Shown here one piece after another: positions 33,752-43,104 of a stretch of 64,000 nt of DNA. The first letter of the stretch is position 1. Each line of letters opens with the position of its first letter. This DNA comes from JASSUD01 sp031963445 (GTDB lineage: Bacteria; Pseudomonadota; Gammaproteobacteria; Burkholderiales; Burkholderiaceae): positions 992,001 to 1,056,000 of the forward strand of contig JASSUH010000001.1 of assembly GCA_031963445.1 (NCBI GenBank), written 5' to 3'. A model generated the notes under the pieces. That model did no database searches. It was not told the DNA's origin and saw only the letters and a list, made by a program, of their open reading frames with translations. The position numbers were made by a program, and so were the translations under genes.

Positions 33752-34699
33752 ATGACGACTAAAGTATTTATTGACGGACAAGAAGGCACCACTGGCTTAA
33801 AAATTGTCGAACGTTTAACGCAACGTCGAGATATTGAATTGTTGCGCATCGACGAAGACAAACGTAAAGACAAAGCCGCGCGCGCCGCTTTGATTAATGC
33901 CTCTGACATTACTTTTCTTTGTCTGCCAGATGTGGCCGCGAGAGAATCAGTCGCTTTAGTCGACAATCCTAATACTTGCGTGATTGATGCGAGCACGGCT
34001 TTTCGCACTGACCCAAATTGGGCATACGGATTGCCTGAATTAAATCCCACGCAGCGCGAGCGTATTCGCCAGACTAAACGCATTGCCGTACCAGGCTGCC
34101 ATGCTTCGGCTTTTGTGCTGTCAGTGCGTCCGTTGATAGAGCAGGGAATAGTACCGCCTGAACATCCTGTTAGTTGTTATTCAATTACTGGTTATAGCGG
34201 GGGTGGCAAGCCAATGATTGCTGCTTACGAAGCGGGCCAAGATAACAAACTAATGAGTCCACGCCACTATGGGCTTGGTTTGGAGCATAAGCATTTACCC
34301 GAAATGAAAGTGCACACAGGTTTAGCTGCTGCACCTATCTTTACGCCTGTGGTAGCGAACTTCTATCAAGGTTTAGCGGTTACCACTTTCTTTCACCCTC
34401 AACATTTCACCCGTCAGATCGGGCCAGAAGATTTTCACGCTGCACTCGCTGATTACTATCAAGACGAGCTTTTTATCCGTGTCGCCCCTTTTGGTGCAGA
34501 GAGTAATCTGGAGCAAGGTTTCTTTGATATTCAAGCATGCAATGGCACCAACCGTGTTGATCTCTTTGTATTCGGTAATGCTGAGCGCATGGTGACCATG
34601 GCACGGCTTGATAATCTGGGCAAAGGAGCTTCAGGCGCTGCCATTCAATGCATGAACTTGCATATTGGTGCGCTTGAGGCAGAAGGGTTAAGCGAGTAG
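33752..34699 (+). CDS. argC: N-acetyl-gamma-glutamyl-phosphate reductase, short form
   Basis: Reduces N-acetyl-glutamyl phosphate to the semialdehyde in arginine synthesis. The NADP loop FIDGQEGTTGLKI, the stretch CVIDASTAFRTDPNWAYGLP, and the active-site cysteine in IAVPGCHASAFVLSVRPL are all present. SITGYSGGGKPMIAAYE is also conserved. 315 aa fits the shorter argC type found in Burkholderiales. No other arg gene is adjacent. It converges on glmS with a strong hairpin between. Confidence 0.95.
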   Translation: MTTKVFIDGQEGTTGLKIVERLTQRRDIELLRIDEDKRKDKAARAALINASDITFLCLPDVAARESVALVDNPNTCVIDASTAFRTDPNWAYGLPELNPTQRERIRQTKRIAVPGCHASAFVLSVRPLIEQGIVPPEHPVSCYSITGYSGGGKPMIAAYEAGQDNKLMSPRHYGLGLEHKHLPEMKVHTGLAAAPIFTPVVANFYQGLAVTTFFHPQHFTRQIGPEDFHAALADYYQDELFIRVAPFGAESNLEQGFFDIQACNGTNRVDLFVFGNAERMVTMARLDNLGKGASGAAIQCMNLHIGALEAEGLSE

Positions 34700-34804
34700 C
34701 CGTAGTCGAAATAGCTTCTTAAATTCTATTCTCAAGTTAACTCAACGTACGTGATGCGGCCATCAATCGTGCTTGATTAAGTACCTTCTTGATTAGCGAT
34801 CAGA

Positions 34805-34848
34805 GAAACATCAGCATCTCGAGCAGTTCACTCGAATGCTGATGTTTC
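34805..34848. terminator. Bidirectional terminator between argC and glmS
   Basis: GAAACATCAGCAT and ATGCTGATGTTTC form a perfect 13-bp stem, with inner CTCGAG/CTCGA pairing, centred between the convergent stops at 34699 and 34862. Confidence 0.75.
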
Positions 34849-34861
34849 AGTTGTATGTCTC

Positions 34862-36676
34862 TTATTCAACCGTGACTGATTTAGCTAAATTCCTTGGCTT
34901 ATCTACATCCGTACCACGTGCGCAGGCAGTGTGATAGGCGAGTAATTGCAGCGGCACCACATGCAGAATAGGGGAGAGCGGACCGTAGTGTTCAGGCATA
35001 CGAATCACGTGCATATTCTCTCCATTGACGATGCGGGTGTCAGCATCGGCAAATACATAGAGTTCGCCACCGCGTGCTTGCACTTCCTGCATATTAGATT
35101 TCAATTTTTCTAATAAAGCATCGTTTGGCGCGACCGTAACCACTGGCATGGCTTCCGTCACGAGTGCGAGTGGCCCATGTTTCAGTTCGCCAGCTGGATA
35201 GGCTTCAGCGTGGATATACGAAATTTCTTTGAGCTTGAGTGCACCTTCTAATGCAATTGGATAATGCAGTCCACGCCCTAGAAAGAGTGCATTTTCTTTG
35301 CATGCGAAAGCTTCAGACCAAGCAATAATCTGTGGTTCTAGCGCCAGCACACTATTCAGCGCAGCGGGTAAATGGCGTAGCTGCTGTATATAAGTGTCTT
35401 CAGCGTAAGTTGTTAAGCGCCCCCGTACTTTGCCAAAGGTCACGGCCAGCATGAATAGGGCAATTAGCTGCGAAGTGAAGGCTTTGGTAGAAGCGACGCC
35501 AATCTCTGGCCCTGCATGGGTTAAGAAGGAGAACGCAGTGTGCTGCATCATCGTGCTGCTGGCGACGTTACAAATGGCAAGGGTGCGCGTGTGCCCTAGT
35601 GTTTGTGCATGTTTAAGCGCCGCCAAAGTATCGGCTGTTTCGCCTGATTGTGAAATCACAACCACCAGCGCATTGGGATTGGGTACGGAATCGCGGTAAC
35701 GATATTCACTCGCAATTTCTACTTGAGTGGGAATCGCCGCGATGGATTCGAGCCAGTATTTGGCAGTGAGTCCAGCATAGTAGCTGGTTCCGCAGGCGAG
35801 GATCAGGATGCTGTCAACTTGAGCGAAGAGTTCTTCTGAAGCATCGAATTGAGCCGGTGAGAAAAAATTGTCAGTGGGCAACGTATCAGCAATAGCGCGC
35901 GGCTGCTCGAAAATTTCTTTTTGCATAAAGTGCTGGTATGGCCCAAGTTCAACCGCATTGCCGTAACTGGTGACCTGTTTAATTGGGCGCGTTACGCTGC
36001 CATGATCACGCTCACTGATCTTAATTTCAGCGTGGCTTAACCGGCATACATCGCCTTCTTCAAGAAAAATAAAACGATCAGTATGTTCAGCTAAAGCAAG
36101 CGCGTCAGAGGCTAGGTAATTTTCGCCGTCGCCAACGCCAATCACGAGAGGCGAACCTTGCCGTGCACCGACGATGCAATCGGGTTCATCTTTACTAAAC
36201 ACCGCAATCGCATAAGCACCATGCAGCTGCTGTACAGCTTGTTGCACAGCCTTAAACAAATCGCCTTGATACAGACTATGAATCAAGTGGGCAATGACTT
36301 CTGTGTCAGTTTGGCTAACAAATTCATAACCTTGCTCACGTAGCGTCTCACGTAGCGTTTCGTAATTTTCAATAATGCCGTTATGCACCAGCGCAATCGT
36401 CTCGCGCGAGAAAAGTGGGTGCGCATTAGCTGTGACGGGTGCGCCATGCGTTGCCCAACGGGTGTGAGCAATACCCGTATTGCTAGTCAAAGCAGTCTCT
36501 TTCACTTGTTCAACTAAATCAGCAACCCGCGCGACACTACGGAGTCGCTGCGCTTGCTGGTTCGCCATGACCGCTACACCGCATGAGTCATAACCACGGT
36601 ATTCGAGCCGCTGTAAGCCTTCGAGTAAAACCGGAACGATATTGCGCTGTGCTACAGCGCCGACAATGCCACACAT
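34862..36676 (-). CDS. glmS: Glutamine-fructose-6-phosphate aminotransferase (isomerising)
   Basis: Makes glucosamine 6-phosphate for peptidoglycan and LPS precursors. Begins MCGIVGAVAQRN with the nucleophile Cys2; the amidotransferase domain continues with LEYRGYDSCGVAV and GIAHTRWATHG. Two SIS domains follow (ILACGTSYYAGLTAKYWLE, VVVISQSGETADTLAAL, GRGLHYPIALEGALKLKEIS), and the end is DVDKPRNLAKSVTVE. 604 aa, normal. Downstream of glmU in the same direction, as in Burkholderia, but family C and A repeats occupy the space between them. Confidence 0.97.
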   Translation of the reverse strand: MCGIVGAVAQRNIVPVLLEGLQRLEYRGYDSCGVAVMANQQAQRLRSVARVADLVEQVKETALTSNTGIAHTRWATHGAPVTANAHPLFSRETIALVHNGIIENYETLRETLREQGYEFVSQTDTEVIAHLIHSLYQGDLFKAVQQAVQQLHGAYAIAVFSKDEPDCIVGARQGSPLVIGVGDGENYLASDALALAEHTDRFIFLEEGDVCRLSHAEIKISERDHGSVTRPIKQVTSYGNAVELGPYQHFMQKEIFEQPRAIADTLPTDNFFSPAQFDASEELFAQVDSILILACGTSYYAGLTAKYWLESIAAIPTQVEIASEYRYRDSVPNPNALVVVISQSGETADTLAALKHAQTLGHTRTLAICNVASSTMMQHTAFSFLTHAGPEIGVASTKAFTSQLIALFMLAVTFGKVRGRLTTYAEDTYIQQLRHLPAALNSVLALEPQIIAWSEAFACKENALFLGRGLHYPIALEGALKLKEISYIHAEAYPAGELKHGPLALVTEAMPVVTVAPNDALLEKLKSNMQEVQARGGELYVFADADTRIVNGENMHVIRMPEHYGPLSPILHVVPLQLLAYHTACARGTDVDKPRNLAKSVTVE

Positions 36677-36710
36677 ATTAGGTATCTTTTTTGGAGAACA
36701 AATTTTTTAG

Positions 36711-36840
36711 AACCTGCTCATGATCTTTCTAAGAGTCCGCTTTAGGTCTTTCAGAAGACCTAATAGAGGTTGATGCCCACGTTGGGGTTCCTTCGTCACC
36801 CCAACACAACCCACTTTTGAAGATTATGAACAGGCTTTTA
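36711..36840. repeat. Family C repeat between glmS and glmU
   Basis: Contains CTTTCAGAAGACCTAATAGA, one short-loop hairpin (GTTGGGGTTCCTTCGTCACC), and the ends GAACCTGCTCATGATCTTTC and GAAGATTATGAACAGGC. Confidence 0.7.
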
Positions 36841-36860
36841 GAAAAATCCTGAAAAGGTTT

Positions 36861-36978
36861 CTAGGAAACACTGAATAAACCGGAAGCGGCAGCATAATCA
36901 ACCGCAGCCTCATTGCCGCACTATTGTACTGCTTAGTCACGGCATTTCTTGCTCGCGATTTATTCAATGTCTCCTTTA
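36861..36978. repeat. Family A repeat overlapping the glmU stop
   Basis: CTAGGAAACACTGAATAAAC on the left and GCGATTTATTCAATGTCTCC on the right are diverged family A ends. The glmU TAA (36960-36962) and its last codons fall inside the right end. Confidence 0.7.
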
Positions 36979-38339
36979 GATTGAGTTTTGCTAGGTCGCA
37001 GATAATCAGCTTGTGCGACTTGGTTTTTTTGATTGAGCACGAGGGCGTGCGCAGGTGCATCTTTCCAAACTGTGGTGCCTGCAGCAATGGTCGCGTGCTC
37101 TCCGATACGCACCGGTGCGACCAGTTGTGTATCAGAGCCGACAAAAGCATTGTCTTCGATAATCGTGCGGTGTTTATGCGCACCATCATAGTTACAGGTA
37201 ATGACACCGGCGCCAAGGTTAACCTGTTTGCCTATCTCTGCATCACCGATATAAGCGAGATGATTGACTTTGGTGCCTGCACCGAGCCGAGCTTGCTTAA
37301 TTTCGACGAAATTACCCACGCGCGTTTGTTCAGCGAGCACCGTGCCAGGACGTATGCGTGCATACGGGCCGATGACAGCTTGTGCGCCAATTTGCGCGTT
37401 TTCAATATGGGTAAAAGCATGGATGGTCGCGCCAGCTGCGATGGTCGTGTTTTTGAGCACGCAGTTCGGGCCAATTTGCACGCCATCGGCTAGCTTCACG
37501 TGACCTTCAAAAAGACAATTCAGATCAATCGATACTTCAGTGCCGCAGCTAACTTCACCCCGCACATCGAAACGTGCTGGGTCAGCGATACGCACTCCTT
37601 GGACCATCAACTCGGTAGCAATTTGCTGTTGTTTGATACGTTCAAGTTGAGCGAGCTGGGCTTGATCATTAATGCCTAGCGTTTCCCAGAAATCTTCTGG
37701 CTCGGTCGTTACAATCTCCGCACCCTCTAAGTGAGCTTGTTCGACTACGTCAGTTAAATAATATTCGTGCTTCGCATTATTATTTTTTAGCGCAGCTAAC
37801 CAGCCCTCTAGGCGTGCGGTAGGTAGGGCCACAATACCGGTATTAATTTCATGAATGGCTCGTTCGGTTTCGTTAGCATCTTTCTGCTCAACTATCTTAA
37901 CGACATTCATTGCTTTGTCACGCACGATACGCCCGTATCCAGTTGGGTTAGGGACATAGGCGGTTAAGATGCCATAAGCGTTATTGGCCTCGCACGCTTG
38001 GATCAGTCTGGTGAGTGTGCTGGCGCGAATCAGAGGCACGTCCCCATATAGGACGAGTGTGGGCACATTGGGATCGAGCAGCGGTAACGCTTGTTGCACT
38101 GCATGGCCGGTACCTAGCTGCTGTTGTTGCAGCACAAATTCGACATCAGGGGCAGCCGTCGCTTGCTGTACGGTTTCAGCGCTATGGCCAACGATCACAA
38201 TCAGTTTAGTCGGGGTAAGCGCACGCGCTGTATCAAGTACATGCGTAAGGAGAGGTTTACCTGCGAGCGGATGCAGCACTTTAGGTAAGCGAGAGCGCAT
38301 CCGGGTGCCGCCACCTGCGGCCAAAATCACAATATTCAC
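36960..38339 (-). CDS. glmU: Bifunctional GlcNAc-1-phosphate uridylyltransferase / GlcN-1-P acetyltransferase
   Basis: Produces UDP-GlcNAc, the precursor of peptidoglycan and lipid A. N-terminal pyrophosphorylase: VNIVILAAGGGTRMRSRLPK, LVLYGDVPLIR, then EINTGIVALPTARLEGWL. C-terminal left-handed beta-helix with hexapeptide turns (IGPNCVLKNTTIAAGATIHA) and RPGTVLAEQTRVGNFVEIK, GVITCNYDGAHKHRT. I chose GTG 38339, nine bases after the ttcA stop, because family members start with M/VNIVILAAG; 459 aa fits. The final residues (KGDIE) and stop lie in a family A repeat, so the C-terminus has been altered by it. Confidence 0.93.
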   Translation of the reverse strand: MNIVILAAGGGTRMRSRLPKVLHPLAGKPLLTHVLDTARALTPTKLIVIVGHSAETVQQATAAPDVEFVLQQQQLGTGHAVQQALPLLDPNVPTLVLYGDVPLIRASTLTRLIQACEANNAYGILTAYVPNPTGYGRIVRDKAMNVVKIVEQKDANETERAIHEINTGIVALPTARLEGWLAALKNNNAKHEYYLTDVVEQAHLEGAEIVTTEPEDFWETLGINDQAQLAQLERIKQQQIATELMVQGVRIADPARFDVRGEVSCGTEVSIDLNCLFEGHVKLADGVQIGPNCVLKNTTIAAGATIHAFTHIENAQIGAQAVIGPYARIRPGTVLAEQTRVGNFVEIKQARLGAGTKVNHLAYIGDAEIGKQVNLGAGVITCNYDGAHKHRTIIEDNAFVGSDTQLVAPVRIGEHATIAAGTTVWKDAPAHALVLNQKNQVAQADYLRPSKTQSKGDIE

Positions 38340-38347
38340 GAGTTTAT

Positions 38348-39346
38348 TTACAGATTGGGCAAATTTGCAGGGCTGCTGCAAGGTTCGTCATCAAAAGCCA
38401 AATCGCCATTAGCGTCAGGCGTGCCGGTTACGCGTAAGTTCGTGAAATTAAATAATTCACGATCCATCAGGTGCGAAGGAACGACGTTAGCGAGTCCCTT
38501 AAAAAGATTATCAACACGACCTGGATAGCGTTTTTCCCAATCATGAATCAGCGCTTTCATTTCTGCACGCTTTAAATTTGGCTGACTGCCGCATAAATTG
38601 CAGGGAATAATCGGAAATTGTCGTAGCTTTGCGTAAGCTTGCAAATCACTTTCTTTGACGTAGGCGAGGGGACGAATCACAATGTGCTGACCATCATCGG
38701 ACTGCAATTTAGGCGCCATCCCTTTTAATTTACTGCCATAGAAAAGATTCAAAAATAGGGTTTCGACAATATCGTCACGATGATGCCCCAGTGCAATTTT
38801 GGTGGCCCCTAACTGGTCTGCTACGCGATAAAGAATGCCACGCCGTAACCGAGAACAGAGTGAGCAAGTGGTTTTACCCTCAGGGACTAAACGTTTCACG
38901 ATACTGTAAGTATCTTGCTCTTCAATATGAAAGGGTACGCCGCGTTGTGTTAAATAATCCGGCAGCACATGCTCTGGAAAGCCAGGCTGTTTTTGGTCGA
39001 GGTTGACGGCGACCAGATCAAAATGAAACGGTGCACGTTCTCGTAGACGCAATAAAATATCGAGCAACGCATAGCTATCCTTGCCTCCCGATAAGCACAC
39101 CATGACCTTGTCGCCGGCTTCGATCATTTGATAATCACTAAGCGCTAGGCTAGTTAAGCGCGCGAGTCGCTTGGTGAGCTTATTATGTTCGTAAGCTTCT
39201 TTTAATCGGCGGCGACTCGGTGCGTCTGCGGTGAGTTCTTCTGCGGCGTCAATGTCAGCGTCGATTGGCGGTGGTACGTCCAGTGAATCGACTATTTTCT
39301 TAGTGAAATACACTGGTGCTGCGTTTGTAGTTTCTAAAACATCCAT
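38348..39346 (-). CDS. ttcA: tRNA 2-thiocytidine(32) synthetase
   Basis: Thiolates cytidine 32 of certain tRNAs using ATP and an iron-sulfur cluster. PP-loop VMVCLSGGKDSYALLDIL near residue 85, and the two CxxC pairs: CSLCSRLRRGILYRVA and IPCNLCGSQPNLKRAE. The region ALGHHRDDIVETLFLNLFYG is characteristic. 332 aa, normal. It lies upstream of glmU with a short gap, so the two are likely cotranscribed. The N-terminal ~50 residues before KLTKRLARLTSLALSDYQMI are variable. Confidence 0.95.
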   Translation of the reverse strand: MDVLETTNAAPVYFTKKIVDSLDVPPPIDADIDAAEELTADAPSRRRLKEAYEHNKLTKRLARLTSLALSDYQMIEAGDKVMVCLSGGKDSYALLDILLRLRERAPFHFDLVAVNLDQKQPGFPEHVLPDYLTQRGVPFHIEEQDTYSIVKRLVPEGKTTCSLCSRLRRGILYRVADQLGATKIALGHHRDDIVETLFLNLFYGSKLKGMAPKLQSDDGQHIVIRPLAYVKESDLQAYAKLRQFPIIPCNLCGSQPNLKRAEMKALIHDWEKRYPGRVDNLFKGLANVVPSHLMDRELFNFTNLRVTGTPDANGDLAFDDEPCSSPANLPNL

Positions 39347-39418
39347 TTCTCTTTCCCTCTATCGCTACCAGCATTGCAGCGCTTGTGTATATCGCTTGAC
39401 GCGGTAGAACAGCTGAAT

Positions 39419-39814
39419 TTAAACGTCTTTAATATGGAACACTTCAACGCCTACACCATCGCAATCCGCATAAGCAGTCGGTTTCTCAAGGCAAATGCGA
39501 ACGGCCCGAATTTGTCGATGCGTAAGTAGATTGTGCGCTAGATCATCACACAGTGTTTCTTGCAAATGGATATGTCCTTGTGCAATACGCTGCATGATAG
39601 TGTTGCGAATCAAATCATAATTAACCACTTCGCTGAGTTGATCGTTAACCGGCGTTGAATCTGCCAAGGGCACATATAAATCAACATTGATTAAGACTTG
39701 CTGTGCCGCTTCTTTCTCGTTGTCATACGCGCCAATGTATAAGTTGACGGTATAGTTGCGCAGAAAAATCCGTCGACAATCGACAAGGCGTGAATCTAGA
39801 AGTGCGTTGAGCAT
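39419..39814 (-). CDS. folB: Dihydroneopterin aldolase-family protein
   Basis: Folate pathway enzyme (dihydroneopterin to 6-hydroxymethyldihydropterin). Recognised by CRRIFLRNYTVNLYIGAYDN, EKEAAQQVLINVDLYVPLAD, VVNYDLIRNTIMQRIAQGHI and RICLEKPTAYADCDGVGVEV. About 131 aa from ATG 39814, which matches the family start (MLNALLDSRLVDCRRIFL); a TTG at 39850 would add 12 unconserved residues. No strong ribosome site precedes either. Same strand as ttcA and probably the head of the folB-ttcA-glmU run. Confidence 0.88.
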   Translation of the reverse strand: MLNALLDSRLVDCRRIFLRNYTVNLYIGAYDNEKEAAQQVLINVDLYVPLADSTPVNDQLSEVVNYDLIRNTIMQRIAQGHIHLQETLCDDLAHNLLTHRQIRAVRICLEKPTAYADCDGVGVEVFHIKDV

Positions 39815-39895
39815 AAATGAATTAATGGTAGTTATGCGTACATTAGCCAAAGGTTATATTTCTTCGACAACAGATCCTAATATTCCAATACCGTA

Positions 39896-41122
39896 ATGAA
39901 TACTAATTTTTGCCAAACCGCTAGTTTACCTGCTCCAGAAGCTGTTGCGCTGGCTCATTCTCAAGCGCTGTGTGCGCATATTCAAAAGCAACTTGAACAA
40001 GCCGGTGGCTGGCTCCCCTTTAATCGATATATGGAGTTGGCTTTGTATACGCCTGGCGTTGGCTACTACAGCGGTGGTTCAGCAAAATTTGGTCGCACGG
40101 CTGAAGATGGCAGTGATTTCATTACCGCACCGGAATTATCCCCTCTTTTTGCGCAAGCGCTGGCGCGCGCAGTAGCTGAAGCATTGCAAGCGTCCGGTAC
40201 GAATCAAGTGATGGAATTTGGTGCAGGCACAGGAAAATTAGCCGCGCAACTGCTGCTTGCGCTGGCAGATTTAGGGATAGCTTGCGAGAGTTACACAATT
40301 GTTGAAGTGTCTGGCACGCTGCGCGCTCAGCAGCAGGCCACACTAGCTCAATATGCCCCTGACTGGGTAGCTCGGGTGCAATGGGTTGACGCTTTGCCTG
40401 AAACATTTGCCGGTGTCGCTTTGGGAAATGAAGTGCTGGATGCGATGCCGGTGCAATTGTTTGCACGTCTAAATGGCAGTTGGGTTGAGCGTGGTGTCGC
40501 TTATCGCTCAACCCAATCAAATGAAAATGCTTATGGTGATACCGAAGCATCTTTCGTTTTTTGCGATCGACCCGTGACCGATAGCCCACAACTTAATGCA
40601 TTACGTGCAACTGTGCCAGCAGCGCATGACTATGTGAGCGAAACCCATGCAGCGGCTACAGCGTTTGTGCAAACGGTCTGTCATATGCTGACGCGGGGAG
40701 CTTTGTTATTGATTGATTACGGTTTTCCACGTCATGAGTATTACCATCCGCAACGCGCTAGTGGCACCCTAATGTGCCATTACCGGCACCGTGCGCATGC
40801 TGACCCCTTCTTTTATCCAGGACTGCAAGATATTACCTCGCATGTTGAATTTAGTAGCCTGGCCGAAGCAGCCATAGAAACTGGAGCAGATTTATTAGGC
40901 TATACCTCGCAAGCTCGCTTTCTTTTGAATTGCGGCATTCTCGAACTTCTACAGCATCTGGATCCACAAGACGTACAACGCTTTTTACCCGCAGCCAACG
41001 CTGTGCAAAAACTATTGGCCGAAGCAGAAATGGGCGAGCTTTTTAAAGTCATAGGCTTTGGGCGTGGTATCCCAGATGGCTTAGCAGCTTTTGCGAGGGG
41101 AGATCGTTCAGCGACGCTGTAG
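39896..41122 (+). CDS. MidA-type SAM-dependent methyltransferase (DUF185)
   Basis: 408 aa. Matches the family containing human NDUFAF7, an arginine methyltransferase for complex I assembly. Marks: WLPFNRYMELALYTPGVGYY, DFITAPELSPLFAQALARAV, MEFGAGTGKLAAQLL as the SAM-binding loop, ALGNEVLDAMPVQLF, and LLIDYGFPRHEYYHPQRASG. Divergent from folB. The bacterial function is not established. A tail of accessory sequence begins after its stop. Confidence 0.9.
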   Translation: MNTNFCQTASLPAPEAVALAHSQALCAHIQKQLEQAGGWLPFNRYMELALYTPGVGYYSGGSAKFGRTAEDGSDFITAPELSPLFAQALARAVAEALQASGTNQVMEFGAGTGKLAAQLLLALADLGIACESYTIVEVSGTLRAQQQATLAQYAPDWVARVQWVDALPETFAGVALGNEVLDAMPVQLFARLNGSWVERGVAYRSTQSNENAYGDTEASFVFCDRPVTDSPQLNALRATVPAAHDYVSETHAAATAFVQTVCHMLTRGALLLIDYGFPRHEYYHPQRASGTLMCHYRHRAHADPFFYPGLQDITSHVEFSSLAEAAIETGADLLGYTSQARFLLNCGILELLQHLDPQDVQRFLPAANAVQKLLAEAEMGELFKVIGFGRGIPDGLAAFARGDRSATL

Positions 41123-41212
41123 TGGATTACTCACCGTTTAGCCGCAGCAACCATTGTTCCTCGTTGATTCAGCATCTCTTTAATTAAGTCATGTGCAAGA
41201 AATGCTGATACC

Positions 41213-42928
41213 TCAGGATTCATTATCAACCCAATTCAATTCTAGATCGGGTCGTTGAGAGGTTAGCTGTCGTAAGCAATTAATAGAAATTGAAGGACAG
41301 TTACGCAAAGATAGGGTCTTTAAGGTTCTAATATTTGCAAAATAAGCAAGGGTTTTGTTCGTCAACTTCTCAGCGTTGCTCAGCTCGATTTGCCTGAGAC
41401 AAGTAATTCTTTGTTCGACTAAGAATTTAATTGCTTTATCAGTAATTTTTCTTGCATTATTTAATGATAATTTTTCAATTTCAAAGAATCTGCTGTCATT
41501 GCATAAATTTTCTATTCCTCTATCTGTAATGGATGAGCAATCGTATATAAATAGATCTTTGATTTCTTCTAATTGACCAATGCTTTCCAGAGTGTCATCT
41601 GTTACATCAGGGCTATTGATTGTTAAGTATTTTAATTTTTTTAGTTTAGGGATAAAGGAAAAATCAATATCATCAAGGTTATTATTATCCAAAATCAAGG
41701 AATGCAAATTTTTTAGGTTGCCTAATGAATCAGTGCTTGCTTTAGTTAAATGGGAATTTTTTATTTCCAGTTTTCTCAGTTTGTCCATATTTTTCAACGG
41801 AGAAAAATCAATTTTTAGGGGCTCTTTTGCTCCATTGCTGTGATTCAACTTAAATAAATTATTAAATTTTATTTTCGATAAATTTTTAAACGCAGGCCAA
41901 GATTGAGTAAAATTATTTACTCGGCAAAATCCTCCATTTAGCTCAATCTCTAATAAATTTTCTAATAACTCTCTTTGCTCTAGCATTAGAGCTATATTTT
42001 TCCAATTTTCTTCATTAGAGAAGCAGCCCCGCATGGTTATCTTGTTAATTCCACCAGCGGAAAAAATTTTTAGCTTTTGCTTGATGTTATGTCTATTATT
42101 TATTTTTATGTTTCTATTGTTTCTAGTTGTTTCAGAGTGTAAAAAATCATTGGTTAATCTTAAATTTAATATTTCATTATTAGTTAAGTGATTGGATAAA
42201 GTATCTAGAACAATGGTATAGACGGAGCTAAAAAGATACCAAGATCGGTTTCCGGCAATGGAAGAGATGTAGTTGATTAGAATATTTTTTATTTGTATAG
42301 ATAATGATTCGCATTGCTTTCTATTGTTGTTTTCGCCATTTTTTCTAACGTCAAAAATACTAATAATATATGCAAACCATTCAAAAAAATATAGGTATAA
42401 TTTTATAAAAATATAAAAAAATGATTGGTTTAAGTTATTAGGCTCAAATTTCTCTATATTGAATTTTAAGTAATAAATTTTTTCAATCTTTGCAACCCAA
42501 GAATCCAATAAATTTTGGAATGAAATATTGCTATTTTTGGGGTTTTCCCCTGGAAAAGAAATTTCAAATAAAACTTTATGGATTTCTTTATGACATTCCA
42601 TGACTTGCTCTGCACTCAAGTTGCGAAGTAAGTCATGCATATTTTCTTGAAAAGATAAAATTCTTTCTTTTCCATTCAAGTCAATTACTTGAAGTTTTGA
42701 TAATTCCTCTACGATATTTTTAATTTCATCTAAAGTGCCATAATTTTTATTTAGTAATGAAGCTGCAGATAAAGCTGCTAATAATGTATAAAGATTTTTG
42801 TCGTGACGCAAAAATTCTTTAATTTTATTGGGTAATGCAGATTGACTTGTATAGGAGGCAATAGCACTAGAATAATTATTGGAATTTACCCAAGGAAAAA
42901 TATATTTAGAGCAAGAAAAAAATTTCAT
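41213..42928 (-). CDS. Probable F-box / leucine-rich-repeat protein
   Basis: 571 aa, AT-rich compared with flanking genes. The N-terminal ~230 residues are helical and unrecognised, with a hydrophobic aromatic stretch (SFFYIFIKLYLYFFEWFAYI). At about residues 236-275, VLDTLSNHLTNNEILNLRLT followed by NDFLHSET reads as an F-box-like helix pair. From about 290, LRRs follow, in the later part of the cysteine-containing type common in eukaryotic FBXL/Amn1 proteins: LRKLEIKNSHLT, LHSLILDNNNLDDIDF, CSSITDRGIENL, ITDKAIKFL. Domain order F-box then LRR is the FBXL layout. It is inserted between midA and cca. No signal peptide. The F-box call needs a profile search; the LRRs are clear. Confidence 0.7.
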   Translation of the reverse strand: MKFFSCSKYIFPWVNSNNYSSAIASYTSQSALPNKIKEFLRHDKNLYTLLAALSAASLLNKNYGTLDEIKNIVEELSKLQVIDLNGKERILSFQENMHDLLRNLSAEQVMECHKEIHKVLFEISFPGENPKNSNISFQNLLDSWVAKIEKIYYLKFNIEKFEPNNLNQSFFYIFIKLYLYFFEWFAYIISIFDVRKNGENNNRKQCESLSIQIKNILINYISSIAGNRSWYLFSSVYTIVLDTLSNHLTNNEILNLRLTNDFLHSETTRNNRNIKINNRHNIKQKLKIFSAGGINKITMRGCFSNEENWKNIALMLEQRELLENLLEIELNGGFCRVNNFTQSWPAFKNLSKIKFNNLFKLNHSNGAKEPLKIDFSPLKNMDKLRKLEIKNSHLTKASTDSLGNLKNLHSLILDNNNLDDIDFSFIPKLKKLKYLTINSPDVTDDTLESIGQLEEIKDLFIYDCSSITDRGIENLCNDSRFFEIEKLSLNNARKITDKAIKFLVEQRITCLRQIELSNAEKLTNKTLAYFANIRTLKTLSLRNCPSISINCLRQLTSQRPDLELNWVDNES

Positions 42929-43104
42929 GAAAAATACTTATTTAAAACGTTAGTCTGGAATAAGGGAAGCCATAGCTGTCCTCGACGCAGTTGATGGCAC
43001 GGGTGGTGTTATTTCACCAGATTCGTTACGGGCAATTTAAATCGTTTTAATTGAATTATGTTTGCCAGTATCTGCGTGTAGCCTTATTAATTAGTCGAGA
43101 GAGA

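Noticed and set aside
34700..34861. Possible small RNA between argC and glmS
   Set aside because: The hairpin is centred between convergent stops and is explained as a terminator. A GlmZ-like RNA cannot be supported.
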